A stretch of DNA of 64,000 bases, from NCBI RefSeq assembly GCF_002954775.1, contig NZ_PJME01000045.1, positions 1-64,000 of the forward strand. The letters are read 5' to 3'. Origin of the DNA: Streptomyces geranii (GTDB lineage Bacteria > Actinomycetota > Actinomycetes > Streptomycetales > Streptomycetaceae). Below are positions 1 through 7,995 of this stretch, one piece after another (the stretch's first letter is position 1; each line of letters starts with the position of its first letter). The notes beneath the pieces are model-generated. The model saw only the letters and a program-made list of their open reading frames with translations. It made no database searches and was not told the DNA's origin. Made by a program: the position numbers and the translations under genes.

Positions 1-850
1 CTGTTGGGGCGTGGGCGAGATGTGCGGGGTGCACGCGGTTCGCAACGAGGGGGCGGAGTGGTGGCTGCGATGAGGTGCGGTGGGAGGGGTTGAGCGGGCA
101 GGGGTGAGGGGCCGGTGGACGGCTCGCGGATGGTGCCGGGTGGGGCAGGTTGGTGGCGGGCGACTCGCGGGCGGAGCCGGGCGGAGACAGACGAGATCCG
201 TCGAGGCAGGCGGAGGCAGACGGAGGCAGGCGGCTGACGAACGATGCCGGGTGGGGACAGACGAGATCGGGCGGGGCCGGGCGCGGTTCACTGGTGGCTC
301 GCGGATGTTGCCGAGCGAGGCAGGTTGCCTGCGCGAAGCTCGTGGGCGGGGCTGGCGGGATCGGGCTTCGACGGGCAGCTCACGAGCGGCGCCAGGAGGA
401 GCAGGCGAGGTTGGGCGGGCGCAGGCCGCCTACGGACGACGCCAGGCACGGACAGCGACATCGGACGAAGTCGGGCAGCTGACGGACGGTACCGAGCGGG
501 GCCAGGCAGGATCCAGCGGGATCGGGCCGCCGACAGGCGACGCCAGGCACGGACAGTCACATCAGACGAAGTGGGGCAGCTGGCGGACGGTACCGAGCGG
601 GGCCGGGCAGGATCCAGCGGAATCGGGCCGCCGACAGGCGAGGCCAGGCACGGACAGCGACATCGAGCGAAGTCGGGCAGCTGACCGACGACCCACGGCC
701 GGCGCCGGGCGGGCGGACGTCGAGGTCCGGCAAGGTCGGGCAGGTTCAGGCCGCCGACGGCCGGCGCCGGGCACGGGCAGCAGCACCGGACGAAGCCGGG
801 CAGCTGACGGCCCACCCACAGACGGCGCCGGACTGGGGGCCGGCGAGGTC
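1..850. repeat. Degenerate GC-rich minisatellite region
   Basis: This stretch holds no convincing gene. It is built from diverged copies of short purine-rich motifs such as GCCAGGCACGGACAG, GGCTCGCGGAT and GACAGACGAGATC. The best-conserved part is described separately as a 101-bp tandem array. Open frames exist on both strands but carry no recognisable domain. They pass through repeat units whose length is not a multiple of three, so I read the region as non-coding repeat DNA between the window edge and tRNA-Val. Confidence 0.7.
441..745. repeat. 101-bp tandem repeat, three units
   Basis: The motif GCCAGGCACGGACAG begins at 441, 542 and (one base changed) 643, giving an exact 101-bp period. 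The rest of each unit (GTACCGAGCGGGGCC, GATCCAGCGG, ATCGGGCCGCCGACAG) is also shared. A fourth, more diverged copy of the motif starts near 766, 123 bp further on. Because 101 is not divisible by three, each unit shifts the reading frame, which argues against a coding repeat. Confidence 0.75.
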
Positions 851-908
851 CGGCGACGACAACGGCCCGTGTTCACGTTTTCGTGGACACGGGCCGTGGT
901 TGATCCGG

Positions 909-980
909 TGGGCGATACTGGGTTCGAACCAGTGACCTCTTCGGTGTGAACGAAGCGCTCTCCCACTGAGCTAATCGCCC
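909..980 (-). tRNA. tRNA-Val (anticodon CAC)
   Basis: On the minus strand the gene starts GGGCGAT and ends ATCGCCC plus discriminator A, 72 nt in all. The anticodon stem CTTCG/CGAAG encloses the loop TTCACAC with anticodon CAC, which reads GTG. The T arm carries GGTTCGAACCC. No CCA is encoded. The body resembles the three tRNA-Val(GAC) genes near 7.8-8.1 kb, differing in the anticodon arm and acceptor stem. Confidence 0.95.
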
Positions 981-1034
981 GGACGCAGGGAGAACATTAC
1001 CCCATGTCAGCGGGTGCGCCGGACACCTGTCTGC

Positions 1035-1487
1035 TCACTGATCCTTGATCTTCCAGGGCATTTCCAGCCCGAACTTCCATACGTAGATTCCGACAAGAAC
1101 CGCGATGATCACCAGGCCGACCGTCGTCAGGATGATGTTGCGGCGCCGCACCTTGGGGTCGAGCGCGCGCTGTGCCGCCACCGTGACCTTGTGCTTCGTC
1201 CAGCGCAGCACCAGCTGGGCCCAGACGAACTCGGTCGCCCAGATCGCCATACCGCCGAAGATCACCAGCCAGCCCGGCCCGGGCAGCGGCAGCATGACGA
1301 TGCCGGCCCCCACCACGGCGAGGCCCACCACGAACACACCGACCTGCCAGCTCATGTGCAGCATGCGGCGCGCTTTGACGAATTCCGGTGCTCGCGACCC
1401 CAGCTCCCGCTCACCCGCGGCCTCACCGGCCCCGGCCTCATCTGCTGCCACGGCGGCCTCGCCGGACTTGTCACTCCCCGTATTCAT
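1035..1487 (-). CDS. PGPGW-motif membrane protein (TIGR02611 family)
   Basis: A 150-residue membrane protein of unknown function. The N-terminal 40 residues are acidic and low in complexity. Two or three hydrophobic stretches follow, the central one containing the diagnostic LPLPGPGWLVIFGG motif of the actinobacterial TIGR02611 family, with a last membrane segment near the C-terminus (IILTTVGLVIIAVLVGIYVW). The start chosen is ATG at 1487. An upstream in-frame start at 1520 would add 11 residues but has no better ribosome site. It is divergent from ssgB across about 190 bp, an arrangement I recall from other Streptomyces. Function is unknown. Confidence 0.85.
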   Translation of the reverse strand: MNTGSDKSGEAAVAADEAGAGEAAGERELGSRAPEFVKARRMLHMSWQVGVFVVGLAVVGAGIVMLPLPGPGWLVIFGGMAIWATEFVWAQLVLRWTKHKVTVAAQRALDPKVRRRNIILTTVGLVIIAVLVGIYVWKFGLEMPWKIKDQ

Positions 1488-1593
1488 ACGACCAAACCCT
1501 ACCCGACGGAAACCGGTCACCGGAATGGTCGTAAGCGACGAACCAGACCTCGGCCGGAAGAGTTACGTAAAGACACGCAAAACACTCAGAGGG

Positions 1594-1620
1594 GTTTACA
1601 ACGACACCGTAGGTGGCATG
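1594..1620 (+). promoter_or_regulatory. Candidate stress-sigma promoter of ssgB
   Basis: GTTTAC (1594-1599) is followed after 15 bases by GGCATG (1615-1620). This loosely fits the GTTT/GGGTAT type used by the SigB/SigH family. In S. coelicolor ssgB is known to depend on SigH; the boxes proposed here are a guess from sequence alone. Confidence 0.3.
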
Positions 1621-1678
1621 TCGATTTCGCCGACGTGCGAATCCCCGAGCGCACACTGAGCGAAAGGCCTTGGCGCTT

Positions 1679-2092
1679 ATGAACACCACGGTCAGCTGCG
1701 AGCTGCACCTGCGCCTCGTTGTGTCGAGCGAGTCCTCACTGCCCGTTCCCGCAGGACTGCGGTATGACACGGCCGATCCCTACGCCGTGCACGCCACCTT
1801 CCACACCGGAGCCGAGGAAACCGTCGAGTGGGTGTTCGCCCGCGACCTGCTCGCGGAGGGCCTCCACCGGCCCACCGGCACCGGTGACGTCCGAGTCTGG
1901 CCGTCCCGGAGCCACGGTCAGGGCGTTGTCTGCATCGCCCTCAGCTCCCCGGAGGGCGAGGCCCTGCTCGAAGCACCCGCACGAGCCCTGGAGTCCTTCT
2001 TGAAGCGAACGGACGCCGCTGTGCCACCCGGCACGGAACACCGCCACTTCGACCTTGACCAGGAGCTGTCCCACATCCTGGCGGAGAGCTAG
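1679..2092 (+). CDS. ssgB: Sporulation-specific cell division activator SsgB
   Basis: This 137-residue SsgA-like protein matches Streptomyces SsgB as I remember it, essentially along its full length, starting MNTTVSCELHLRLVVSSESS. In sporulating aerial hyphae SsgB marks future septum sites together with SsgA and recruits FtsZ through the membrane, so it acts before septation. The ATG at 1679 is chosen because the conserved family N-terminus starts there; GAAAGG just upstream can serve as ribosome site, although the frame is open from 1613. Earlier work on S. coelicolor places it under SigH control. It is followed by a strong hairpin. SsgB is among the most conserved SALPs and supports assignment to Streptomyces or a close relative. 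Confidence 0.97.
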   Translation: MNTTVSCELHLRLVVSSESSLPVPAGLRYDTADPYAVHATFHTGAEETVEWVFARDLLAEGLHRPTGTGDVRVWPSRSHGQGVVCIALSSPEGEALLEAPARALESFLKRTDAAVPPGTEHRHFDLDQELSHILAES

Positions 2093-2167
2093 GACGAGGC
2101 CCCCACAGAGCCGCCCGGCGCCGTCCACTCGGGGAGACGGCTCGGGTCAGGACAACCTCATATGCCA

Positions 2168-2210
2168 CACCTCCGCCGCCCCGCGGGTCCTCCACGGGGC
2201 GGCGGAGGTG
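2168..2210 (+). terminator. Terminator hairpin after ssgB
   Basis: A perfect 16-bp stem, CACCTCCGCCGCCCCG (2168-2183) paired with CGGGGCGGCGGAGGTG (2195-2210), lies 75 nt after the ssgB stop. There is no U-tract, which is common for Streptomyces terminators. Confidence 0.75.
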
Positions 2211-2349
2211 CGTCCGGGCGCCTTTCAGCGGCGCCCGCTCCCCTCCTCCCCCAAGGCCCGGGCCCCCTCCGTCGCTGTGAGCCACTACCATCGGCCAGCA
2301 TCGGCGGGCGGGTGCCCGCCGACCGCCCAGGCAGGTCAGGGAGAGCAAC

Positions 2350-2907
2350 GTGCTGATCACCCACGACACCCGGTGCGCCCTCGACGCCGTGGTCGATCTG
2401 GTGAACACCGCGCCGGACGACGACACGGCGGACGGACTGCCCGATGTCGACGCGCTCGGAAAGTTTGTACGAAAGCACGACATAAGCGATATCGGTGCGC
2501 TCTCGGAGTTCGATCTCGCCGCCGTGCGCAGGATCCGCGGCCGGTTCGCCGGGATCTTCGCGGCCCAGGACGCCCGGACCGCCGCCACGCTCATCAACGA
2601 GCTGGTCGCCGCCGCCGGCACCACGCCCCGGCTCACCGACCACGACGGCTACGACTGGCATGTGCACTACTTCGCCCCCGGCGCGTCCATCGCCGACCAT
2701 CTCGCGGCCGACTGCGGGATGGCCCTCGCCTTCTTCGTGGTCGCCGGCGAGCAGGAGCGGCTGCGGCGCTGCGAGGCCCCGGACTGCCGACACGCCTTCG
2801 TCGACGTCTCCCGCAACCGGTCCCGGCGCTACTGCGACAGCCGCACCTGCGGAAACCGGCTCCATGTCGCGGCCTACCGGGCGCGCCGGAAGGAGTCGGC
2901 GGGCTGA
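2350..2907 (+). CDS. CGNR zinc-finger (ABATE-type) protein
   Basis: A 185-residue protein with GTG start at 2350. The N-terminal about 120 residues look like the ABATE stress-response domain. The C-terminus carries the CGNR zinc finger: C-x4-C (RRCEAPDCRHAFVD) then YCDSRTCGNRLHVAAYRARR, with the CGNR tetrad intact. Family members are predicted DNA-binding regulators; no target is known. It stands alone between ssgB and a bidirectional terminator. Function beyond probable transcription control is not established. Confidence 0.85.
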   Translation: MLITHDTRCALDAVVDLVNTAPDDDTADGLPDVDALGKFVRKHDISDIGALSEFDLAAVRRIRGRFAGIFAAQDARTAATLINELVAAAGTTPRLTDHDGYDWHVHYFAPGASIADHLAADCGMALAFFVVAGEQERLRRCEAPDCRHAFVDVSRNRSRRYCDSRTCGNRLHVAAYRARRKESAG

Positions 2908-2958
2908 CCGGGCGGGAGGGGACGGGGGGTAGGGGAAGAGCATGGGGTGGTGCTGACG

Positions 2959-2987
2959 CAGTCCCCGGCGGGTGGCGCCGGGGACTG
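2959..2987. terminator. Bidirectional terminator
   Basis: Perfect 12-bp inverted repeat CAGTCCCCGGCG / CGCCGGGGACTG with a 5-base loop. It lies between the convergent stops of the CGNR gene (2907) and the 50-residue membrane protein (2999), so it can serve both. Confidence 0.75.
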
Positions 2988-2998
2988 GCGTGTACAGC

Positions 2999-3151
2999 TC
3001 ACAGCAACAGCAGATCGTGCAACGAAGCCATGAGCAGCAGACACCCGATCACCGCAAGGAAGATCATCAGCGGTGGCTGGGAAAGGGCGAAGAGGCACCC
3101 GCGCGGCTCGTCCTTCGGCGGCACGGCCTCGCTCTGTGTTGTGTCCAGCAT
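2999..3151 (-). CDS. Small single-pass membrane protein, 50 aa
   Basis: A short reading frame encoding 50 residues. It begins MLDTTQSEAVPPKDEPRG, continues CLFALSQPPLMIFLAVIGCL, and ends LLMASLHDLLLL. A charged, proline-containing N-terminus precedes one clear transmembrane stretch reaching the C-terminus. The composition is protein-like, codon third positions are GC-rich, and the frame ends 12 bases before a perfect terminator hairpin. I recall similar tiny proteins in this position in Streptomyces, but the function is unknown. Confidence 0.65.
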   Translation of the reverse strand: MLDTTQSEAVPPKDEPRGCLFALSQPPLMIFLAVIGCLLLMASLHDLLLL

Positions 3152-3403
3152 CTCGTCGCGATGATGACGCAGCCGAGACCCTCGACGCGATCAACACACC
3201 CGGAATGTGCGGTAGTTCGCCGAATTCCGTAATGTCCGCAGCGAGTCATGATCGCTTCCGAGCGACCTCCGTCGCCTCCCGGCCGATTGTGTCGTTTCAG
3301 TCAGCACACCCGGCTCGGTCGGTACGCCCGGTGCGCCCGGCACGCCCTCGCTCCAGCGCCACGCCCGCCGCCGCGCCGCTTCAAACGCCCCTGCCCCGCC
3401 TCT

Positions 3404-3859
3404 TCATATGCCGTGCTTCTTCAGGATCGCCTCGATGTCGCTGAAGTCGTCCCCGGCGCCGCCGCCGCGCGGCTTGGCCGTGGGCTGGGCGGCCGGGCGG
3501 GAGGCCTTGCCGCGTCCCTGCCCCAGGGAGGGCGCCGAGGCCGCCGGAGCCACCGCCTGGCGCTGCGCCGCCTGTATTTCCGCCCGCTCCTTACGGCCGC
3601 CGCCCCTGCGGCGCTCCACCGCGCGTGTGGCCGTGAAGAGCAGCCAGGCGCCGCCGAGCACGCCGAAGCCGGCCCAGGCGGTGGGACTGAAGGCGGTGTC
3701 GGCCAGCCAGCCGACCACCCCGGTCATCACCAGGCCGACGGGAACCAGCGAATACGCGGCGATACGGGCAGCCGCGAGAAACCGCTTGCGGTACGCCGTG
3801 ACCACCGCGATGCCCAGGCCGGCCGCGGAGACGGCGGAACAGACTGTCTCGGCAATCAT
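3404..3859 (-). CDS. Conserved actinobacterial membrane protein
   Basis: A 151-residue protein. The ATG at 3859 is preceded by GGAGG, which decides the start. Two to three transmembrane helices occupy roughly residues 5-70 (VTAYRKRFLAAARIAAYSLVP, then TAWAGFGVLGGAWLLFTAT). A long basic, Ala/Pro/Gly-rich cytoplasmic tail follows, ending in the conserved-looking SDIEAILKKHGI. No enzymatic motif is visible. The C-terminal short linear motif suggests a binding element. Family function unknown. Confidence 0.75.
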   Translation of the reverse strand: MIAETVCSAVSAAGLGIAVVTAYRKRFLAAARIAAYSLVPVGLVMTGVVGWLADTAFSPTAWAGFGVLGGAWLLFTATRAVERRRGGGRKERAEIQAAQRQAVAPAASAPSLGQGRGKASRPAAQPTAKPRGGGAGDDFSDIEAILKKHGI

Positions 3860-4058
3860 CCGGTCCTCCAGGCAGGGTTCGGTCGCACGGTTGCGCGGTT
3901 CGGTCGCACACGTGCGCTTCGTCCCTTCCATCCTGCACCGCCCTGACCCCCGGATGCCATGCCTCGGCCCGACATCAGGGACATCTCCGGGTCGGCTCCT
4001 CCGCAGGTCCAGGTCCCCTCGTACGACGGTCGTGGTCGCGGCTGGGAAACTGGTGCCC

Positions 4059-4610
4059 ATGAGTGACTCCTCCCCCGTGTCCGCCGGTGCCTCCGTCCCG
4101 GTCCCCGTCCCCGTACTGGAGGTCTGGTGCGAGCTGCAGTGTCCGGACTGCCGCAGTGCCCTGGACGACGTACACGCCCTGCGGGCCCGCTACGGCGACC
4201 GGCTGGAGGTGCGGCTGCGGCACTTCCCGCTGGAGCGGCACAAGCACGCCTTCGCCGCCGCGCAGGCCGCCGAGGAGGCGGTGGAGCAGGGGCGGGGGTG
4301 GCCGTACGTCGAGGCGGTGCTCGGGCGGGTCGAGGAGCTGGACCGTAGGGGTGAACCCTTCCTGGTCGAGGTGGCCGGTGAACTCGGTCTCGACGCCGAG
4401 GAGTTCGACACCGCGCTGATCGACGGCCGGCACATCCTGATCGTCGACGCCGACCAGGCCGAGGGCAAGGCCATCGGCGTGACGGGCACGCCGACGTATG
4501 TCATCGACGGTGAGCGGCTCGACGGCGGCAAGAGCCAGGAGGGGCTGCGGGAGCGGATCGAGGAGATCGTGGACCGGCTGCTGCTGCCGGCCGGTGGCCA
4601 GGAGGCCTGA
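4059..4610 (+). CDS. DsbA/FrnE-like thioredoxin-fold protein
   Basis: A 183-residue protein. After a Val/Pro-rich start it has the thioredoxin-fold strand VLEVWCELQCPDC; the CPDC motif (about residues 27-30) is the redox CxxC, and the cis-proline loop is GTPTYVIDG near residue 148. The intervening helical insertion is typical of the DsbA family. There is no signal peptide, so it probably acts in the cytoplasm as a thiol-disulfide oxidoreductase or isomerase of unknown substrate. It is convergent with the next gene across a short hairpin region. Confidence 0.85.
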   Translation: MSDSSPVSAGASVPVPVPVLEVWCELQCPDCRSALDDVHALRARYGDRLEVRLRHFPLERHKHAFAAAQAAEEAVEQGRGWPYVEAVLGRVEELDRRGEPFLVEVAGELGLDAEEFDTALIDGRHILIVDADQAEGKAIGVTGTPTYVIDGERLDGGKSQEGLRERIEEIVDRLLLPAGGQEA

Positions 4611-4634
4611 GACCCGTCACACGTCCGACTGCCC

Positions 4635-4656
4635 CCTCCCCGGCACGCGGGGGAGG
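4635..4656. terminator. Weak hairpin between convergent genes
   Basis: CCTCCCC (4635-4641) pairs with GGGGAGG (4650-4656) around an 8-base loop, between the convergent stops of the DsbA-like gene and the tandem GNAT gene. Confidence 0.4.
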
Positions 4657-4662
4657 ACGGGT

Positions 4663-5487
4663 CTACAGCAGGTCCTTGTACATGTGGTGGGTCACCGTCT
4701 CGTATCCCAGCGACTCGTAGAGCCGTTCCGCCGGGGTGTTGCCCGCGAAGACGTTCAGGGAGATCTCCGGGTGGCCCGCCGCGATCGACTGGGCCTCCGC
4801 CAGGAGCATCAGGGTGCGGCCGTGGCCTCTGCCCCGGTGCTCCGCGTCGGCCTCGACCTTGTAGACGAAGGCGCGGCCGTCGCGGGAGCCCATCCACAGG
4901 GTGCCGACCCGCGTGCCCTCGTGTTCCAGGACGCTGAGGGTCACGCCCTCGCTGGCCACACCCCGCGACAGCATCCGCTCATGATCCCGCTTCGCCTTGG
5001 CGTGCGCCTCCGCCGCCGGCACTCCCCGCGCGATCCAGCTCTCCGCGTAGTCCAGCCTGCCCGCCGCGTCCCACACCACGAACTCGGCCTCCGTCATGGG
5101 CCGGCCACGGCTCCCGGCGGGCAGTTCGGGCGCGGTGGTGCCGAGGGCCTTGTCCATACGGCGGTTGCGCAGCACGTAGCCGAGCGCGGTCGCGAGCCGC
5201 AGCGCCGCCGGTACGTCGGCCGGGACGGACACCTCGATACGCCGGCAGCCCCAGCCTCGTACCACCTCCTCGGCCGCGAGCGCGGCCACCGTGCCCCGGC
5301 CGCGCCGACGGTCGGGCTCGTCGATCCGCAGATCCAGGATCTTGGCCACCGAGTCCCCGAAGACGGGGTCGGTGCCGAGGTGTACCGCGCCGACGGGACG
5401 GCTGTTCACGCACACCTGGTATCGACGCGAACGCGATCCGTCGGCCTCGCGCTGGAGCGGCTCGGTCGGCCGCAGAGTGGTGGTCAT
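4663..5487 (-). CDS. Tandem GNAT-family N-acetyltransferase
   Basis: A 274-residue protein with two GNAT-like halves. The N-terminal half contains an acetyl-CoA loop of the form RRRGRGTVAAL (about residues 60-70), the C-terminal half HRGRGHGRTLM (about residues 218-228), followed by the usual LNVFAGNTPAERLYESLGYE helix. Duplicated GNATs include mycothiol synthase and antibiotic acetyltransferases, but no substrate-specific feature is seen. It is a single gene with about 75 bp separating it from pabC downstream of the next promoter region. Confidence 0.85.
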   Translation of the reverse strand: MTTTLRPTEPLQREADGSRSRRYQVCVNSRPVGAVHLGTDPVFGDSVAKILDLRIDEPDRRRGRGTVAALAAEEVVRGWGCRRIEVSVPADVPAALRLATALGYVLRNRRMDKALGTTAPELPAGSRGRPMTEAEFVVWDAAGRLDYAESWIARGVPAAEAHAKAKRDHERMLSRGVASEGVTLSVLEHEGTRVGTLWMGSRDGRAFVYKVEADAEHRGRGHGRTLMLLAEAQSIAAGHPEISLNVFAGNTPAERLYESLGYETVTHHMYKDLL

Positions 5488-5561
5488 CAGGCTTTTTCTA
5501 CCCGCTCGCGACGCCTGCGTCAGCCTGTTTTAGCCAGGCGTTCTTCGATCTTGCGCCTCGC

Positions 5562-6383
5562 TCAGGGGTCCAGGTCGTCAGCCGCGTGTTCGTCGAACAC
5601 CCGCATCGCCTTGGCGGTCACCGGGCCCGGTGCGCCCGGGAGTTGGCGGTCGTCGACACGCGACACGGCCTGTACGTCCCTCAGCGTGGATGTCAGGAAG
5701 ATCTCGTCGGCGTGCTGCAGGACGTCCAGCGGCAGGTCGGTCTCCCGGGCGCCCGTCCACTCGACGACGAGCGCGCGCGTGACGCCCGCGAGGCAGCCGG
5801 AGGCGAGCGGCGGGGTGTGGATCTCGCCGTCCAGGACCACGAAGACGTTCGACCCTGTCCCCTCGCACAGTTGGCCGACGGTGTTGCCGAACAGGGCCTC
5901 GGACGCGCCCTGTTCGCGTGCCCTGGCGAGGGCGACGACGTTCTCGGCGTACGAGGTGGTCTTGAGGCCGGTGACGGCGCCGCGTTCGTTGCGTGTCCAG
6001 GGGACCGTGATCACGGCGGTCGTGTCGGGGCGGCGGCCGGACTCGCCGAGGGCGACGACCAGGGTCGGGCCGTGCTCGCCCCGGTCGGAGCCCAGGGGGC
6101 CGTGGCCGCCGGTGTACGTGATGCGCAGGCGGCCGAGCGGCATCGGGTTGGCATCGAGTACGGCCGTACAGGCGCGGCGGACCTCGTCGAGGTCGGGGTC
6201 GGGCAGGCCGAGGCCGCGGGCCGAGCGGGTCAGGCGGTCCAGGTGGCGGGTGAGGGCGAAGGGGCGGCCGTGGACCGCCTTCACGGTCTCGAAGATGCCG
6301 TCGCCCACGGTGAGTCCGTGGTCGAACACGGAGACGCGGGCGGTCCCGATGTCCTGCAGTCCGCCGTCGAGCCAGAGCTTCAC
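5562..6383 (-). CDS. pabC: 4-amino-4-deoxychorismate lyase, PLP class IV
   Basis: A 273-residue class IV aminotransferase-fold protein. PabC releases pyruvate from aminodeoxychorismate to give p-aminobenzoate for folate. Visible features include the N-terminal KLWLDGG and the DHGLTVGDGIFET segment (residues ~20-35) typical of the family. The PLP lysine is in TGLKTTSY, followed by the phosphate-binding region of the fold. The GTG at 6383 overlaps the pabB stop by four bases (GTGA), so translation is probably coupled and the enzymes are made in step. A branched-chain-type class IV aminotransferase is the alternative, but the coupling to a chorismate enzyme favours PabC. Confidence 0.88.
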   Translation of the reverse strand: MKLWLDGGLQDIGTARVSVFDHGLTVGDGIFETVKAVHGRPFALTRHLDRLTRSARGLGLPDPDLDEVRRACTAVLDANPMPLGRLRITYTGGHGPLGSDRGEHGPTLVVALGESGRRPDTTAVITVPWTRNERGAVTGLKTTSYAENVVALARAREQGASEALFGNTVGQLCEGTGSNVFVVLDGEIHTPPLASGCLAGVTRALVVEWTGARETDLPLDVLQHADEIFLTSTLRDVQAVSRVDDRQLPGAPGPVTAKAMRVFDEHAADDLDP

Positions 6384-7432
6384 GTCAACGTTCCCTCTCC
6401 ACTGGACCCATACGTCCCCGACGCTATCGCGAGCAGCCGGGACGCCTTCAGTTCGGTCTCGCGCCACTCCGCCTCGGGGTCCGAACCCCAGGTGATGCCC
6501 GCGCCGGTGCCGAAGCGCAGCATGCCCGCGGCCCGGTCGATCCAGAACGTGCGGATGCCGACGGCCAGTTCGCCCGTGCCCCGGTCCGCGTCGACCCAGC
6601 CGACGCCGCCGCAGTACGGGCCCCGGGGGGCCGTCTCCAGGGCGTCGATGATCCGCAGGGCGCTCGACTTGGGGGCGCCGGTGACCGAGCCGGGCGGGAA
6701 GGCCGCCGCCAGCAGCTCCGGCCAGCCGGTCTGCGGGCGCAGCTCGCCCCGTACCGTCGAGACGAGGTGGACCAGGCCCGGGTGCTTCTCGACGACGCAC
6801 AGTTCGGGGACGGTCACCGAACCGGTGGCGCAGACGCGCCCGATGTCGTTGCGGACCAGGTCCACGATCATCACGTTCTCGGCGTAGTCCTTCTCCAGGA
6901 GGTCCGCCTCGGTGTGTCCGGTGCCCTTGATCGGGCCCGATTCGACGGTACGGCCGACGCGGCGGAGGAAGAGTTCGGGGGACGCGGTGGCGATCTCGAC
7001 GCCGTGGCCGGGCAGGCGGATCGTTCCTGCGTACGGTGCGGGGTTGCCGTGGGCGAGAAGTGCGGTGAGGGCGTCGACGTCGGCGTCCGGGGCGACGGGG
7101 GCGGACAGTACGCGGCAGAGGTTCGCCTGGTAGACCTCGCCGGCGGCGATGTGCTCGCGGATGCGGCGTACGCCCTCGGTGTACGCGGTGCGGTCGAGGG
7201 ACGACGTCCAGTCACCGGCGGCCGGGCCGCGCCACTCCCCCGGTCCCGAGGCCGGTGCGGGGACCGCCTCCTCTCGTACGTCCTGGAAGCGGGCGCAGGT
7301 CAGGCGGCCCTCGTAGTCCGCGGACACGGCCCAGAAACCGGTGGAGTCGAGGGCCTCGGGATCGCCGGTGACGTCGAGGAGACCGGTGGCGACGAGGCCG
7401 CCGAAGCGGGCGAGCGGAGCGAGATCGGACAC
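6380..7432 (-). CDS. pabB: Aminodeoxychorismate synthase component I
   Basis: A 350-residue chorismate-binding enzyme, shorter than TrpE. It carries the family core: GEVYQANLCR, SPELFLRR, GPIKGT, the catalytic region DLVRNDIGRVC, FPPGSVTGAPK, and GPYCGGVGW. The Pro in PIKGT and adjoining lysine match PabB rather than TrpE. It makes aminodeoxychorismate with ammonia from a glutaminase encoded elsewhere. The start is uncertain: GTG at 7432 (VSDLAPLARFGG) fits the family length, although the frame runs to 7510. It is translationally coupled to pabC. Confidence 0.88.
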   Translation of the reverse strand: MSDLAPLARFGGLVATGLLDVTGDPEALDSTGFWAVSADYEGRLTCARFQDVREEAVPAPASGPGEWRGPAAGDWTSSLDRTAYTEGVRRIREHIAAGEVYQANLCRVLSAPVAPDADVDALTALLAHGNPAPYAGTIRLPGHGVEIATASPELFLRRVGRTVESGPIKGTGHTEADLLEKDYAENVMIVDLVRNDIGRVCATGSVTVPELCVVEKHPGLVHLVSTVRGELRPQTGWPELLAAAFPPGSVTGAPKSSALRIIDALETAPRGPYCGGVGWVDADRGTGELAVGIRTFWIDRAAGMLRFGTGAGITWGSDPEAEWRETELKASRLLAIASGTYGSSGEGTLT

Positions 7433-7517
7433 ACCGCCGAGTCTATGGCGGGTGTCCTGCGGGTGCCCTGACCATGTCTTCGAGCAGGCACAGCGCAGCA
7501 CGCTGCACAAACGCGTT

Positions 7518-7546
7518 TTTGTGCTGGCCCCGGAATCCGCTAGAGT
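7518..7546 (+). promoter_or_regulatory. Promoter of the tRNA cluster
   Basis: TTTGTG (7518-7523) and TAGAGT (7541-7546) are separated by 17 bases, a good vegetative-type promoter. The predicted start near 7553 lies about 35 nt upstream of tRNA-Gly. Confidence 0.65.
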
Positions 7547-7587
7547 TCAACTCGTCGCCGGGACGCGAGAGCGCACCGAAACGACAC

Positions 7588-7660
7588 GCGGACGTAGCTC
7601 AGTTGGTAGAGCGCAACCTTGCCAAGGTTGAGGTCGCCAGTTCGAACCTGGTCGTCCGCT
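7588..7660 (+). tRNA. tRNA-Gly (anticodon GCC)
   Basis: 73-nt cloverleaf starting GCGGACG and ending CGTCCGC-T. Anticodon stem CAACC/GGTTG holds loop TTGCCAA with anticodon GCC. T arm GGTCGCCAGTTCGAACCTGG region is regular. First gene of the five-tRNA transcript. Confidence 0.96.
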
Positions 7661-7699
7661 CGCAGGAAGAGGGGGATCTTCCCGAACCCCCGCACTCCT

Positions 7700-7770
7700 G
7701 GTGGAGTGGCCGAGAGGCGAGGCAACGGCCTGCAAAGCCGTCTACACGGGTTCAAATCCCGTCTCCACCT
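7700..7770 (+). tRNA. tRNA-Cys (anticodon GCA)
   Basis: 71-nt gene starting GGTGGAG and ending CTCCACC with discriminator T. Stem ACGGC/GCCGT holds loop CTGCAAA, anticodon GCA. It is followed directly by CCA (7771-7773), so the 3' CCA appears to be encoded, unlike in the Val genes. Confidence 0.96.
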
Positions 7771-7774
7771 CCAA

Positions 7775-7846
7775 GGACGATTAGCTCAGCGGGAGAGCGC
7801 TTCCCTGACACGGAAGAGGTCACTGGTTCAATCCCAGTATCGTCCA
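7775..7846 (+). tRNA. tRNA-Val (anticodon GAC), copy 1
   Basis: 72-nt gene, GGACGAT...ATCGTCC-A. Anticodon stem CTTCC/GGAAG, loop CTGACAC, anticodon GAC. It begins four bases after tRNA-Cys, within the same transcript. Identical to copy 3. Confidence 0.96.
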
Positions 7847-7881
7847 CTGGTCCGCAAGGACCTTGATCCGCAAGGGTCTTC

Positions 7882-7953
7882 GCGCGATTAGCTCAGCGGG
7901 AGAGCGCTTCCCTGACACGGAAGAGGTCACTGGTTCAATCCCAGTATCGCGCA
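7882..7953 (+). tRNA. tRNA-Val (anticodon GAC), copy 2
   Basis: 72-nt gene with the same body as copies 1 and 3 but an acceptor stem of GCGCGAT/ATCGCGC instead of GGACGAT/ATCGTCC. Both altered pairs are compensated, so the stem remains perfect. Confidence 0.96.
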
Positions 7954-7995
7954 CGCAGTGCATGCGGTGAGTTTCACGCAGTGAGTAGTGAATAA

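Noticed and set aside
437..650. Possible CRISPR array
   Set aside because: Units repeat along their whole 101-bp length without unique spacers, and no cas gene is near.
80..949. Long Gly/Arg-rich open frame of 289 codons
   Set aside because: It runs through repeats of 101 bp, not a multiple of three, overlaps tRNA-Val, and several other frames are equally open because of high GC. No domain is visible.
909..980. Integrated element at tRNA-Val
   Set aside because: No integrase, no direct repeat of the tRNA end and no phage-like genes are present in the window; the flank is only repeat DNA.
6384..6800. N-terminal extension of pabC in an open frame to 6800
   Set aside because: It lies wholly inside pabB, and the class IV aminotransferase fold begins at the GTG at 6383, which overlaps the pabB stop by four bases.
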